Shown here piece after piece: positions 45,082 through 56,207 of a stretch of DNA of 64,000 nt. This stretch comes from Brachypterus glaber (lineage: Eukaryota; Arthropoda; Insecta; Coleoptera; Kateretidae). Where the stretch lies: contig OY294052.1 of assembly GCA_958510825.1 (NCBI GenBank), forward strand, positions 3,493,816 to 3,557,815, in the 5' to 3' direction. Within the stretch, counting starts at the first letter, position 1, and each line of letters opens with the position of its first letter. A program made the translations under genes and the position numbers. The notes beneath the pieces are model-generated. The model made no database searches, was not told the DNA's origin, and worked only from the letters and a program-made list of their open reading frames with translations.

Positions 45082-46586
45082 TCATTCCGATGGTGTTAAA
45101 TCCTTTTCTGGTTCTCCCTCATTCAGTAATTGCAAAAGTAGATCGTGTACGGGTTCAAATGCTTTTTTACTGCCCGCATTTGTAAGTAACAGATAATCAT
45201 GCATATCGTGGTGGCTGATTGAGCCGTCAGGTTGTACAAATCCGGTATCTATTGATATCAGCTCCACTTTTGGCAAAGTGTCTATGCTATTTTTTAATAG
45301 TTCATTAACTTGCAACAATTTTTCTCTGATTGGGTTTGGGTGCTGGCCTCTGGGTAGTAAAGTCTGAAAAGTATTTTTTTTTTTTTTAGTTTTTACATAA
45401 ATTGTTCTTTTTGGTTTGGTTTTGCTTAACCATTTTGAAAATTTTGAAAATTTCGGAAACCCTTGTATTCATGCAAAAAATTTCATTTTTTTTTGCGAAT
45501 TTTTGCGTTTTATGACGTTTTAAGCAAAAAAAAAATTGCCGGTCGGTCTGTCCGGGAAATGTTATGGGCACAATAACTTAAGAACACTTTAATCTAAAGA
45601 CTTGAAATTTGGCATACAGGTATATTACTAAAAGTTCTAGCTCGGTATTGTTTTTGGTGAACATTGGGGTGCGGCAAAGGGGGCAAATGGGGAAAAATAT
45701 TTTTTTTTTGAAAAAATTAAAAATTGCTATATAGGGGTTTTTGAGGTTGCTGAAATTGAATATGATAATAAAAAATTTCCAACTCCAATATATCTGGAGG
45801 TTTTAGGGGTTCCTACAAAAAAATAAAAATGATTGTGAAATAAGTAAAATATTTTTTTATATGAACTATTATTTAACTCAGTGCAATATTAAGTTAGTAA
45901 ACCAGTATTAGATCAATACATAGAACATTACTGCACCAACTCTTCTAAATATAATCCAATATAGTATATGAAATTTAATATGCATTATTAATACTGAAAA
46001 ATCAATATTTCGAGGTCAAACTGAAATACAAATTTTATATTGTTTAAAAATTGATAACTTACTGGTATTACTATGTACACATCAGGGTGTTTTTCTCTGA
46101 TTAGATTAACAACTTCTATAATACCATCTTTGATTTCTTCGGGGCTGTTTTTATGGTTATTTGTCCCTACATGTAGCACAATTACCTACAAAGATATTGT
46201 ATTAGGAAGTATTTTGAATTGTTTATGATTTAATTTACTTTAGGTTTAACATTATCCAGCTCTCCATTTGATATTCTCCATAATACATTCTCAATTTTGT
46301 CTCTATGTATGCCGAAGTTATGACAGTGTAACGGAACAAACAGATCATTCCAAATATCTGTGTGTTGTAAAGCTTGCACTATAGAATCTCCTATGAATAT
46401 TACATCAGCATCTTTTTCCCTACTTTCTGATACAAAACGATTGTGCTGAAATAAAGAAAAAGAAATAACGGGTTTTATGTGTCCATAATTATGGTCTTTT
46501 ATGAAAGAACATGCTCTTACTATGCTAATCCATCTTGAATCTCCATCACTGTCGTCTACAGGTACTGGTAATTTGCAAGAATTCAT
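45082..46586 (-). CDS. PAF acetylhydrolase IB catalytic-type (alpha) subunit, probably inactive
   Basis: The exons are 46586-46521, 46445-46239, 46185-46063 and 45363-45082, giving 225 aa, as in the family. In animals these SGNH-fold subunits bind LIS1 and, in mammals, remove the acetyl group of platelet-activating factor. Visible family blocks are SRWISI, HNRFVSESREKDADVIF, GDS with Ser43, NFGI, GTNNH, LLPRGQHPNPIREK and DGSISHHDMHDYL. Ser43 and Asp188 are present, but the catalytic His position (Asp+3) is Leu191, and the Gly-Gly after FGI is His69-Arg70. Catalysis is therefore doubtful, which fits reports that the fly protein lost active-site residues. The 53-nt intron between exons 2 and 3 is very short. 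AATAAA was not fixed. Confidence 0.9.
45425..45860 (+). repeat. Degenerate CTGTCCG-family repeat in PAF-AH intron
   Basis: ACCCTTGTATTCATGCAAAA, GGTCTGTCCGGGAAATGTTA and GGGCACAATAACTTAAGAAC match 23727-24190 in the same order. Confidence 0.6.
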
Positions 46587-46954
46587 AATTTTTATTGAAA
46601 ATTGTTAAAAAATAGGAAAAAAACTCCGCTAATGCTTCTTCTCTTCTTATTCTTCTTCGTCATGCTTTTTTGGTTTAAGCTGCCTGGGACATCCATTCAA
46701 CCAATCTCATATTCTCGTTCCTCTACATTCAACTAGATAGCCTTAAAAAGCCTTAATGCACAGAACTTAAGGTCTTTAAGATCTTCAGTTCTGTGCCTTA
46801 ATGTGACAAGGCACAACACAACGGCCTATCCAGAGGCTCGCATAAGAAGCATGATACATAACAATGAGATGTCGTGATTGGCTTGATGTGCCTTCATGTA
46901 TCTTGTAAGCCAATCACGGTATCGCATTCAGGTCTATTTACGTGCGTAAACAAT

Positions 46955-47012
46955 ATTGGGGTGGATGTCCAAAATGATCAAAATTTACGTTACGTAATAC
47001 TTGAACGTTCCC
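46955..47012. repeat. MITE fragment (GGGAACGTTCAAG family)
   Basis: GTCCAAAATGATCAAAATTT and CGTAATACTTGAACGTTCCC match the right half of 27851-27997. Confidence 0.65.
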
Positions 47013-47282
47013 TAAGAAGTGAACTATGTTTTTTAATCAGTTATAATGCTGATAAACTTTGATTTGGAAGCAACGAACACGTGAAGTTTTTATACGTACA
47101 TAATTTTTTATATTCTAGCGCATGCGCAAATATAATTACAAATTAGAAAAAAAAAACAGCGTTGTTAACAGAACGTATGAAATTATCCAGACCACTTCAC
47201 CAAGTGATCCATTCTTCTAGAATAATATAAATACAAATTTATATTGAGCTGGCCAAATTCTAAGAAAAGGCCATTGATGTAA

Positions 47283-47308
47283 AGAAGAAGAAGAAGAAGA
47301 AGAAGAAG
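47283..47308. repeat. GAA microsatellite
   Basis: About eight AAG units lie shortly upstream of the MULE gene. A shorter AAGAAGAAG also precedes the second copy. Confidence 0.8.
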
Positions 47309-47392
47309 TCAGTTGTTTATGGAGTTGAAAAACTGTCTATCTTTAAAGAAGTTCTTTTAGTTTAGCACAGAAAATCCACAGTTTAATTTGTC

Positions 47393-50263
47393 ATGGCTAA
47401 TTGTATTGAGTGCAAACAGGTTTTTTCTTGTCAGTCGACTTTAAATAGGCACGTAAAGAATATTCACAAGAAAAAAACAAGTCCAATTTCACATGTTTTT
47501 AATAAGTATAATTCAAATTGTATTGACTGCAAAATGTCTTTTCAAAAGCTTACTGACTTGAGAAATCATTTATATGAAACACATAATATTGAAGACAATG
47601 CTGAAGAATATATTTTTGATAATTTTCAAGGTAAGTACCTATACTTTATTCAGGGTGTTGTACAAATCTGGTCAAAACAAAAAAACTTAAATGGGACTTC
47701 TAATTGCCCTATAAAAATCTACCCCTCAACCCTTTAAGACTAACTGTAACATTGTTTTATTTTTAGATTTTGAACAATGGTTATCAAAAACAGAAAATAA
47801 AGAGAATGTTAAATATGTACGACATCAAGGAGAAATGAAGAAGAAATCTATATACTACTATTGCAGTAGAAGCCTATCAACCAAGGGTATGTAGTTGATT
47901 TATTGGCTAAGAAAACAAGATCATCTTGTCAAGATGAGGGTTTTTACCACACTGCTGCCCCCTGTGGGCCTGTTGTATTATTATTTGGTCTCTTGCTAGT
48001 CAAACAGCTTTGTTTCCTTTATTAGGCTTACTAGGCTGTTTACTAGATTAGTACTAGATTTGGGGTATGTATGACCTTGGCCACTGCATCCATGCAATTT
48101 ATGTTGCATATACATATAAGTATTCTTATAAAAAAAATGAGAATGTGCATGAATCAAGGAACCAATATCTATAATTGTACAAATTATATTACAGGTAAAA
48201 AAAAGGACTCAAACGTAAAACCTCAGATAAGAACAAGAAAATCTCAAAGTAAATTAGAGCACCATTGCACAAGCCAAATAATACTTACAAAAAATAATGG
48301 CCGATGCCATGTAAAGTATTTTAAAACTCATTACAACCATACAAATGATGTTCAACATCTCCGTTTGACTAAAGAAGATAGAACACAAATTGCAAATAAG
48401 TTAATTTCTGGTGTACCAGTAAGCAAGTGAGTTAATCTTAATGCTAATACTAAATACTAATGCTAAATAATAAATACTAATTCTAAATACTAATACTGAT
48501 ACTAAATACTAATACTAAATACTAATACTAAATACCTATAATAATACTGAATACTAATACTAGTTACTTTTTTCAGGATACTTGACCAGTACCAAAATAC
48601 TATGACAGATAAAATTAAGAGAGTACACCTACTTAAAAGAAAAGATATAAATAACATAAAAAGATCTTTTGGAATTGATGTCAATACTGAAAAAGAGAAT
48701 AAAAATGATGCTGTGAGTGTAGAGGTTTTTGTTGAACAACAAAAGACAAGTGAAGATAATTGTGTCTTATTTTATAAAGCACAGGGTGAAAATGATGAAT
48801 TACTATTTTCTGAAGATTTCTGCCTTATTTTAATGAATCAGTCTCAAAAAAATATGATTGAAAAATGCGGGGAAAATATAATAGCTATAGATTCAACACA
48901 TGGTTTAAATCAGTACGATTTTGAGTTAACAACAATAATGGTAGTGGATGAGTTTAATGACGAATTCCCTGTGGCTACTATGTTCACTAATCGTAAAGAC
49001 ACATACATATTTCAGGTGTTTTTCCTCAAAATTAAAGAAAAATTGGGCAGATTTCTTCAGCCCGAAACTTTTATATCAGATATTACATTCAGTTTTATAA
49101 ACGCTTGGAATTCTGTCATGTCACCACCAACTAGACAACTTTACTGTGCGCAGCACATAGAGAAAGCATGGCAAACTAGTTTACACAAAATTCGTAATCC
49201 GGAAAAAAGAAAATGGGTTTATCAGACGGCAAAAACCCTTCAAAATTATGAAAACAAGGAAGATTTTGTAGAAAAACTTGAAAAAGGTATTAACGAATTT
49301 TTAAAAGATGAAGAAACCAAAGATTGGGGTAAATATTTTTTAGAGTATTATGGTACCAATTATAAGCTTTGGGCATCATGCTTCAGAAAAGGATGCGGCA
49401 TAAATACAAATATGCATTTAGAATCTACACACAAACTAATTAAATACTGCTACCCTAATGGAAGAGAAGAAGCAAGGCTGGATAAGGGGCTTGATGCAGT
49501 TTTAAAATACACAAAGAACAAGATTGTTGAAAGGATAACAAAATGTACAGAGGGGAAGGATAATTGCCATATAAAAGATATACATCAGAGACATCGAGTT
49601 GCTGTTGTGCAGGAGATGGATGTGGAGATTGTAATAGACAATTTAATTTTTAATGTAAAATCGAAGAATTCTTCAGTATACTACAATGTCGAGAAGCTAT
49701 TAGAAGTTGCATGCTGTCCGTTAAAGTGCAATTTTTGTGGCATATGTATTCATACATTTAGGTGCAACTGTCCAGATTTTAGTACAAATGTCATATGCAA
49801 ACACATACACCTTATTGCAATGAAACATGTACATACACATACCGAAAACAATGACATTGAAATAATTGATATGGATACATTACATGAAAATTTTGAAGAA
49901 ACTAAAACCGATATCTTACCTGGTAAAATTAATTCTAAGTTAAATGAGATTCGCGAAAAAGTTTCTCAAGTAGAAAGTATAGATAAATTAAATGCATGCT
50001 ATGAATATTTAGAAAAAGCGTATTTGTGTTTAAATAGAGAACCAATCAAAAAGAGCATGGAAGATGATAATACAATGAAAAGATCACCGACAAACAAAAA
50101 AATTGAACAACCTAAAATATTTTCTATTAAGAATAAAATAGAAAAAAAGAAAAGTAACAAAAAGCCAAATAATCCTAATCATATTTTTTTGGTGCTAAAC
50201 AAAAATGGTATTTACACAAGTAATTTTCATAAAGTAATAATACAAAAAGAATCTGATACATAA
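47393..50263 (+). CDS. MULE-type transposase or domesticated derivative with C2H2 and SWIM fingers
   Basis: The exons are 47393-47630, 47767-47886, 48195-48426 and 48577-50263, giving 758 aa with phases in agreement. The N-terminus has two C2H2 fingers (Cys4-x2-Cys7..His..His, and a second starting NCIDCKMSF). The large last exon carries a MULE-like DDE domain, with candidate acidic residues in AIDSTHG (about 48890), ISDITFSFINAW (about 49079) and MHLEST (about 49421). A SWIM-type zinc finger follows, CNCPDF..CKHIH (about 49762-49815), then a Lys-rich tail. Such proteins cut and move Mutator-like DNA elements, and some have become host genes. No terminal inverted repeats or target duplication could be placed around it, so host gene versus transposon is open. 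After the TAA at 50261 the same frame stays open for 71 more codons. Confidence 0.8.
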
Positions 50264-51760
50264 AAAAGCGAAAATTCCAGTATTGAAAACCACAGCGAAA
50301 ATTTTAGTATTAAAAAACAACCAGAAATGCAGAATGATAAAAATTGCGCAGAGAAGGTAGAGTTAAATTTAAAGTTTAAAAATGTTTCTATTAAAAAGAA
50401 TGCATTTGATATTAAAATACCTCTGATAATAGTTTTATACCTTGCCACTGGAAGAGGGGGATTGACAGGGGAAGTTTATTAACATTCGTAGTTCAGACCG
50501 TTTTGCGATTTTGAAAGCCTAAGAAAATTCGGACGAATATCACTTTTTAAACGGGAGTCATACCCAGGTATATCATCACCTCTAGAAATATTGTTATTAA
50601 ACTAAACTGAATGTGCGTGCAGAAGACAGTTATAAATGAAGAGATCATGAAATGTTGGAGTTTTCAGTTCAAAAAATTTCTCCCCACACTCATCCCTGTA
50701 TGCCAGACCCCCAATTATTGACAGCTCTTCTTTGAATGGCGAATACCCTGTCACTGGACGAACAATCCCTTTAAACAATTACGCCGTAATTTAATATAGA
50801 ATCTATAAGACCGAAATATGCTGTTATTAGTTCTGTATTGGACACTGTGTCCTTTAAGCTGTGTAGACAAAATACTTATTTTGCTATTCTGGATGTTATC
50901 TCGTCTACATGTGGTTTCCAAGTTAATAAAGGATCAATGGTAATCCCCAAGACCCTAAGAATTTTACACTAGAGGCTTCCTCAAAACCTTCTCTATTTCT
51001 TAGCGTGAACACCTTTTTTTCGGTCTTTGTTTCATTCAGTGGCAGGCCATTCGCCGCAAATTAGTTGGAAGCGATCAACTGCGCCAAAGTAGCCCACTCT
51101 ATAACCTGAAAAATATTTTCACCCTTAACGGTAATTGTCGTATCTTCAGCGAAATGATTACAGTCTGTAAAAGGAAGGCAATTAATAAAATTATTTATAT
51201 TGGGAAGAATAATGTTTCCAATATTGCGCCTTGTGGGACACCAATATTGATCACTTTTTCTCCGGATATTTTTCCGTCTACTTCTACAAACTAAGTTTGG
51301 CAGACCCATCAGATCTGAACAGTTTTTTAGAAAAAAAAAAATATTTACTTTATAGTTAAAACAAAATGGTCTGAAAATTACAAAATTTCCTACTCAAGCA
51401 CTCCTCCAGTGGAAAATTGACATCAGGTCGGTATACACAAATTAGTGCACTAGTGCAACGTTTTTTTTTAGTAAAATGTATACCAGTAATTTCGCAATGG
51501 TTCTCAATACTCAAATTTTTAATGAAACTTAATTTATTAAAAGCCGAGTCTTTGGACATGTCCAAAGGCTGCAGGATCATTGCTCCTCCATGAATGGTTC
51601 ATTACTCCTCCATAAATGGATGTGGGATGAGCATATACAGCAGCAGTGTTCCATCCATTGAATTTAAAAGCTGATGCCTCAGTGGGCGTAAGCCAGTGCT
51701 CGCTTATACACAGATCATCAAAAGAATTTATACTTAAAAATGTGTCAAGTTTAAACATCT

Positions 51761-51899
51761 TAGGGCCGCTTGCACCAACTTTTGGTCTGGGATTATCTCA
51801 GCTAAACCGAGTTTAAGTTAGAAATGTTGCGTTCTGATTGGTCGGCCGTCAACTTAATCCAAGTTTAAAGTTAAATCATCATTGGTGCAAGTGGCCCTT
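51761..51899. repeat. PIF/Harbinger-like MITE inside the LINE
   Basis: GGGCCGCTTGCACCAACTTT faces ATTGGTGCAAGTGGCCC, and TTA lies on each side. A 3-bp TTA duplication and this form suit Harbinger-type MITEs. Confidence 0.7.
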
Positions 51900-51975
51900 A
51901 TATCCTCTCTCTAGATATGGCATTAATGTTGATTTTTTTTCAGTATAACATAATATGTATATTATACAAAGATAA

Positions 51976-52072
51976 TTGTACCGTGTTAAAAAAAACACGT
52001 AGAGACCAGTAGGAAACGACTCGGTATCTACTGGATCCTCCTGGTCTCTACTTGTTTTTTTTTAACAGGGTA
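51976..52072. repeat. Short inverted repeat in the LINE
   Basis: ACCGTGTTAAAAAAAACACG and GTAGAGACCAGTAGG face CCTCCTGGTCTCTAC and TTTTTTTTTAACAGGGT. Confidence 0.65.
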
Positions 52073-53278
52073 ATCAAACTACTATAGCGGAGAGGTGAAG
52101 TCTACCTAAAACAAAGTTAATTGTAAACAAAGCACAATAGCGTGAGGTGGCGGAGAGGTGGAGTCTACCTAAATGTTGTACTTTAAACATTTCGGTTTGG
52201 CGTAGACTCGAGGCGCATCTAGAGATGGGATATAAGATCTATTATGTAAAAAGTTAATGTATCTTATTTCTTATACCTTGTATGTTTTGGTGGAAAAGAT
52301 TAAAAATTACCTTGTTACTGGACAAAATTTTACTTTTTTTTACTTGCATTCGGACGATGATCTTCCGAAGATCTACATCTATTTGTGCTGGTCTGTTGTC
52401 TTGAAGAAAAACTCTTGAACAAGAGAACCTTTTGGCCATATTTGGGCATTCATAATAAGACTTGCAGCAGGTCAATTCACGCACGTGAATAACGATAAAT
52501 TCTTATGTTAAATTGCAATAAATGTACACGGGCTGATATTTTAAGGGGTAGTAGTGGTTAGTAACAGAACACTCCTGTTATTTTTTTAACGGGTGATTTG
52601 CGTAAGGGCCCATTATTAAGGGGTTTCGGCTATCTTGACTTTTAAGGGTGAGTGCGGTTATCTCGCTAAATATGCATCTCGCTAGGTACGATAAAAATGC
52701 AATTTTGTTAAGGAGATAATTTCCAACAATTTTTGTTTGAATAATTTTTTTTAATTTATCAATAATCAAGTTATTCACGTTTCAATCATTCACGTTGGAT
52801 CACGCTTCAAAAAAAGCCTATGGGAGATTTAATCATTCGCGTTCTTGAGATATAAGTTCTTCAATGGTTGGTGAAATACAAAGCCAAAAAAGAAGAAGAA
52901 GTCAAAGATAAAAAACTGTCACTCACTAAAGTTCTTTTAGCTGTGCTACTGCTACTGTGCTAAATTAGCACAGTAGAACCATTGATGTAGAGTTATATAT
53001 ATTTTTTGAGGTATAGTACTTCAATGAGTATAACCACAGTTTAGTTCAGTTTGTCATATGGCTAATTGCAGTGAGTGTAAACAGGATTTTTCTTGTCAGT
53101 CGACTTTAAATAGGCACATAAAAAATATTCACAAGAAAAAAACAAGTCCTACTTCATATGTTTTTAATAAGTATAATTCAAATTGTATTGACTGCAAAAT
53201 CTCTTTTAAAACGATTTCCAACTTAAGAAATCATTTATAAAGAACTTTCACTTTCGGGTTTAGACCGTGTTAATGGAT

Positions 53279-53338
53279 TTTCACTTTCCGACGTTTCGTC
53301 TCTTACTACTAGAGACATCTTCAGGGATTAATCTGAAG
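53279..53338 (-). ncRNA. Hammerhead ribozyme, exact inverted partner
   Basis: This is the mirror image of 53339-53398 within the perfect palindrome. The minus-strand CUGAAGA is at 53324-53318. Confidence 0.6.
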
Positions 53339-53398
53339 TTTCAGATTAATCCCTGAAGATGTCTCTAGTAGTAAGAGACGAAACGTCGGAAAGTGAAA
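53339..53398 (+). ncRNA. Hammerhead ribozyme motif
   Basis: CTGAAGA is at 53353-53359. Stem II is GTCTCT/AGAGAC with loop AGTAGTA (53361-53379), GAAA is at 53380-53383, then CGUC with cleavage after 53387. ACGU allows a minimal self-complementary stem III between two molecules. Stem I is UCC/GGA next to the core, an internal loop, then UUUCA/UGAAA (53339-53343 with 53394-53398). One extra U (53360) sits between the first box and stem II, so activity needs testing. Confidence 0.6.
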
Positions 53399-55359
53399 AT
53401 CCATTAACACGGTCTAAACCCGAAAGTGAAAGTTCTTTATATCTTAATGGCCGTGAAAGCTTAAAATCTAAAATTAAGAAATCATTTATATGAAATACAT
53501 AATATTGAAGACAATGTTGAAGAATTTATTTTTGATAATTTTCAAGGTAAGTACCTATACATTATACAAATCTGATTAAAAAAAAAACTTAAATGGGACT
53601 TTTGATTACCCTATCAAAACCTACCCCTCATTCCCCTCAGGACTAACCGTAACTTTTTTTTTAGGTTTTGAACAATGGTTGTTGAAAATAGAAAATAAAG
53701 AGAACGTTAAATATGTGCAACATCATGGAAAAAAGAATTCTTTAATATACTACTATTGTAGCAGAAGCCTAATAGCCAAGGGTATGTAATTGATTGATTG
53801 GCTAAGATTAACAAGATCATCTTGTCAAGATGAGGGTTTTTACCTCAAACACTGCGCCCCCAGTGGGCCTAATGAGTTATCCTTGAGTCTCTTGCTAGTC
53901 AAACAGCGTCATTTCCTTTATCAAAGCTTATTCGGCTTTTTACTAGATTAGGGGCATGTATGACCTTGGTCACTGCATACATGCAATTCATCTTGCATAA
54001 TATATAAGTATAGTTATAAAAAAAGATGAGAACATGAAAAAGTCCAAACCTATAATTGTACAAATTATATTACAGGTAAAAAAAGTGGCATGAAAGTAAA
54101 ACCTCAGATAAGATCTCAAAGTTCAAGTAAATTAGAGCACCATTGCACAAGTCAAATATTACTTACAAAAAATGATGACCAATGCCATGTAAAGTATTTT
54201 AAAACCCATTACAATCATACAAATGATGTTCGATATCTACGTTTAAGTAAAGAAGATAGATCACAAATTGCATATAAGTTAATTTCCGGTGAGCCAGTAA
54301 ACAAGTGAGTAATACTAATACTAAATACTAATACTGAATACTAATACTAATTACTTATTTCAGGATACTTGACCAGTACCAAAATATGATGACAGATAAA
54401 ATTAAGCGAGTTAACCTACTTAAAAGAAGAGATATAAATAACATACTAAGATCTTTTGCAATTGATGTCAGTAGAGTAAGTAAAAATGATGCTGTGAGCA
54501 TAGAGGAGCAGGACAGGATAATAAAATGTACAGAGGGAAATGATAATTGTCATATAATAAAAGATATACATCAGAGACATCGAGTTGCTATTATGCAGGA
54601 GATGGATGTGCAGGTTGTAATATAAAATTTAATTTTTAATGTAAAATCGAAGAATTCTTCAGTATACTACAATGTCGAGAAGCTATTAGAAGTTGCATGC
54701 TGTCCGTTAAAGTGCAATTATTGTGGCATATGTATTCATACATTTAGGTGCAACTGTCCAGATTTCAGTACAAATGTCATATGCAAACACATACACCTCA
54801 TTGCAATGAAACATTTGGAAAAATTCAATGAAACTGAAATGGATATTGATACATCACATACAAGTTTTGGAGAAACTGAGAGATATATCTTAATTGATAA
54901 AATTAAGTTAAAGTTAAATAGTTTACGCGAAAAAGTTTCTAAAATAAAAAGTATAGATAAATTAAATGCAATCTATGAATGTTTAGAAAAAGCGTGTTTG
55001 TGTTTAAATATAGAACCAATCAAAAAGAGCATGGAAGATGATAATACAACTAAAAAATCACTGACAATCAAAAAAATTGAAAAGCCTAAAATTTTGTCAA
55101 AGAATAAAATAGAAAAGAAGAAAATTTACAAAAAGCCTCTTAAAGAAGAAAGAGAACTTATAGAAGATTTTTTTTAAACAATTCATTTACTAGTAAAGAC
55201 CCACTTCACTTCTAATTTTTTTAATAATAAGAAATGTATTTTTAATAATAAAAAAAATGTTTTGCATTTTAAAAGCCAGTGCACTTTTTAATTATTTTAC
55301 TTTTCCTGAGGAAAATCTTGTTAGTAAAAAAATTATTTTTTTTGGCATATCTTGATGTT

Positions 55360-55660
55360 TATATGCCTGTCGGCCTGTCTGTCTGCAAAAATTTAAGACC
55401 ACGCAAACTAGAGAATGCTTTGAGCTAAAGACTTAAAATTTGGAACATATAATTTTCCAAAGCTCTCGATTTTTTTTAGATTTTTTAAAAGTTTAACCCC
55501 CTATAACTTTTTTGTTTTTGGGGGGTTACTTTCAAAAACAATAAAGATCTTCCCCTCATAGAACTTGAATTTACCTGAAAATTTAAAGTGGATCGGATTA
55601 TTCGTTCTTGAGTTATCGTGTTCACAAATATCGTGACATCTGACAGACGTATATTAAAAA
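55360..55660 (-). repeat. Degenerate CTGTCCG-family repeat next to copy 5
   Basis: GCCTGTCGGCCTGTCTGTCT, AGAGAATGCTTTGAGCTAAA and TGAGTTATCGTGTTCACAAA match the family. Read on the minus strand it follows copy 5 of the hairpin repeat directly, as 16690-17250 follows copy 3. Confidence 0.55.
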
Positions 55661-55669
55661 AAAAGTTTA

Positions 55670-55992
55670 TTTATCCAATACATACAGATAATAAGACAAT
55701 TGCCAGTTTTATTTTAAATAGATAAACTCAATAATAACCCCCGCATGGCTTTTACTTTATTGAGTGGATAATTATTGATTTTACCCACTCAACTGTCACT
55801 TGTCAAATTATTTTATTGTAAATGTCATTAAAATTTTTAATAAAAATATGAATTCCTAAGCTATTTATTGGATAAAACCTTGTATGGCACTTATGGGTAA
55901 ACCGATATTGCCCTCTCGAAAATTAACCTGCTTGGCCAGGTTAATTTTCTCATGGGCAATATCTTACTTTACCCACTAGTACCATAAATAAG
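55670..55992 (-). repeat. Dispersed hairpin repeat, copy 5
   Basis: This is the same family as 184-519 in reverse, from TTATCCAATACATACAGATA to ACTAGTACCATAAATA. Confidence 0.85.
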
Positions 55993-56207
55993 TATTATTT
56001 TTGGGAAAAAAATTATATCCAGCGCAGGTGCTGTAAATAGTATAATAATGAACATTTTATACAAAAACATATATTAATTAAAAAACACTAATATGTTAAA
56101 TATTTATACCTACAAAGTTATAACTATAGTAACTAGCAAAAAAGTTAAATTAATACAGCCATATATGGCAAAACAAATATATTTGTAAACAATGTAAAGC
56201 CAAATGT

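Larger units (their letters stand above)
50447..52500 (-). pseudogene. Decayed Jockey-like LINE (endonuclease and RT)
   Basis: On the minus strand, in order: FNLFHQNIQGIRNKIH (start of the endonuclease, about 52350-52260); DLCISEHWLTPTEA..FNGW (about 51720-51650); CVYRPDVNFPLE (about 51450-51410); an RT stretch around NFINCLPFTDCNHFAEDTT (about 51200-51140), whose catalytic YADD-type motif reads FAED; and AANGLPLNETKTEKKVFTLR (about 51060-51000). Stops and frameshifts separate them. It is interrupted by about 0.5 kb of inserted sequence at 51761-52250. It lies between the two MULE copies. Confidence 0.75.
53240..53473. mobile_element. Fold-back insertion with 17-bp target duplication and two hammerheads
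   Basis: TTAAGAAATCATTTATA occurs exactly at 53223-53239 and 53474-53490. The insert opens with an essentially perfect palindrome (53236-53441, arms about 100 bp, four-base centre) and ends with about 32 single-copy bases. The long target duplication and inverted arrangement fit a retroelement such as a Penelope-like element, not a cut-and-paste transposon. Confidence 0.8.
53058..55177 (+). pseudogene. Truncated tandem copy of the MULE gene
   Basis: The exon blocks match copy 1: 53058-53239 plus 53491-53546, 53665-53781, 54076-54304 and 54364-55177. The first exon is split by a fold-back insertion (53240-53473). In the last exon, sequence matching copy-1 bases about 48725-49533 is missing, which removes all three candidate DDE residues. 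A stop at 54623 replaces the Asp codon of the matching position. The SWIM finger (CNCPDF..CKHIH) and Lys-rich tail remain open after that stop. Non-coding stretches (intron text, CTAATACTAAATA repeats) are shared, so it is a DNA-level duplication and not a retrocopy. Confidence 0.85.

Noticed and set aside
46760..46800. Hammerhead core on the minus strand (CTGAAGA)
   Set aside because: A hairpin is present (ACTTAAGGTCTTTAAGATC-type), but no GAAA box or cleavage triplet follows.
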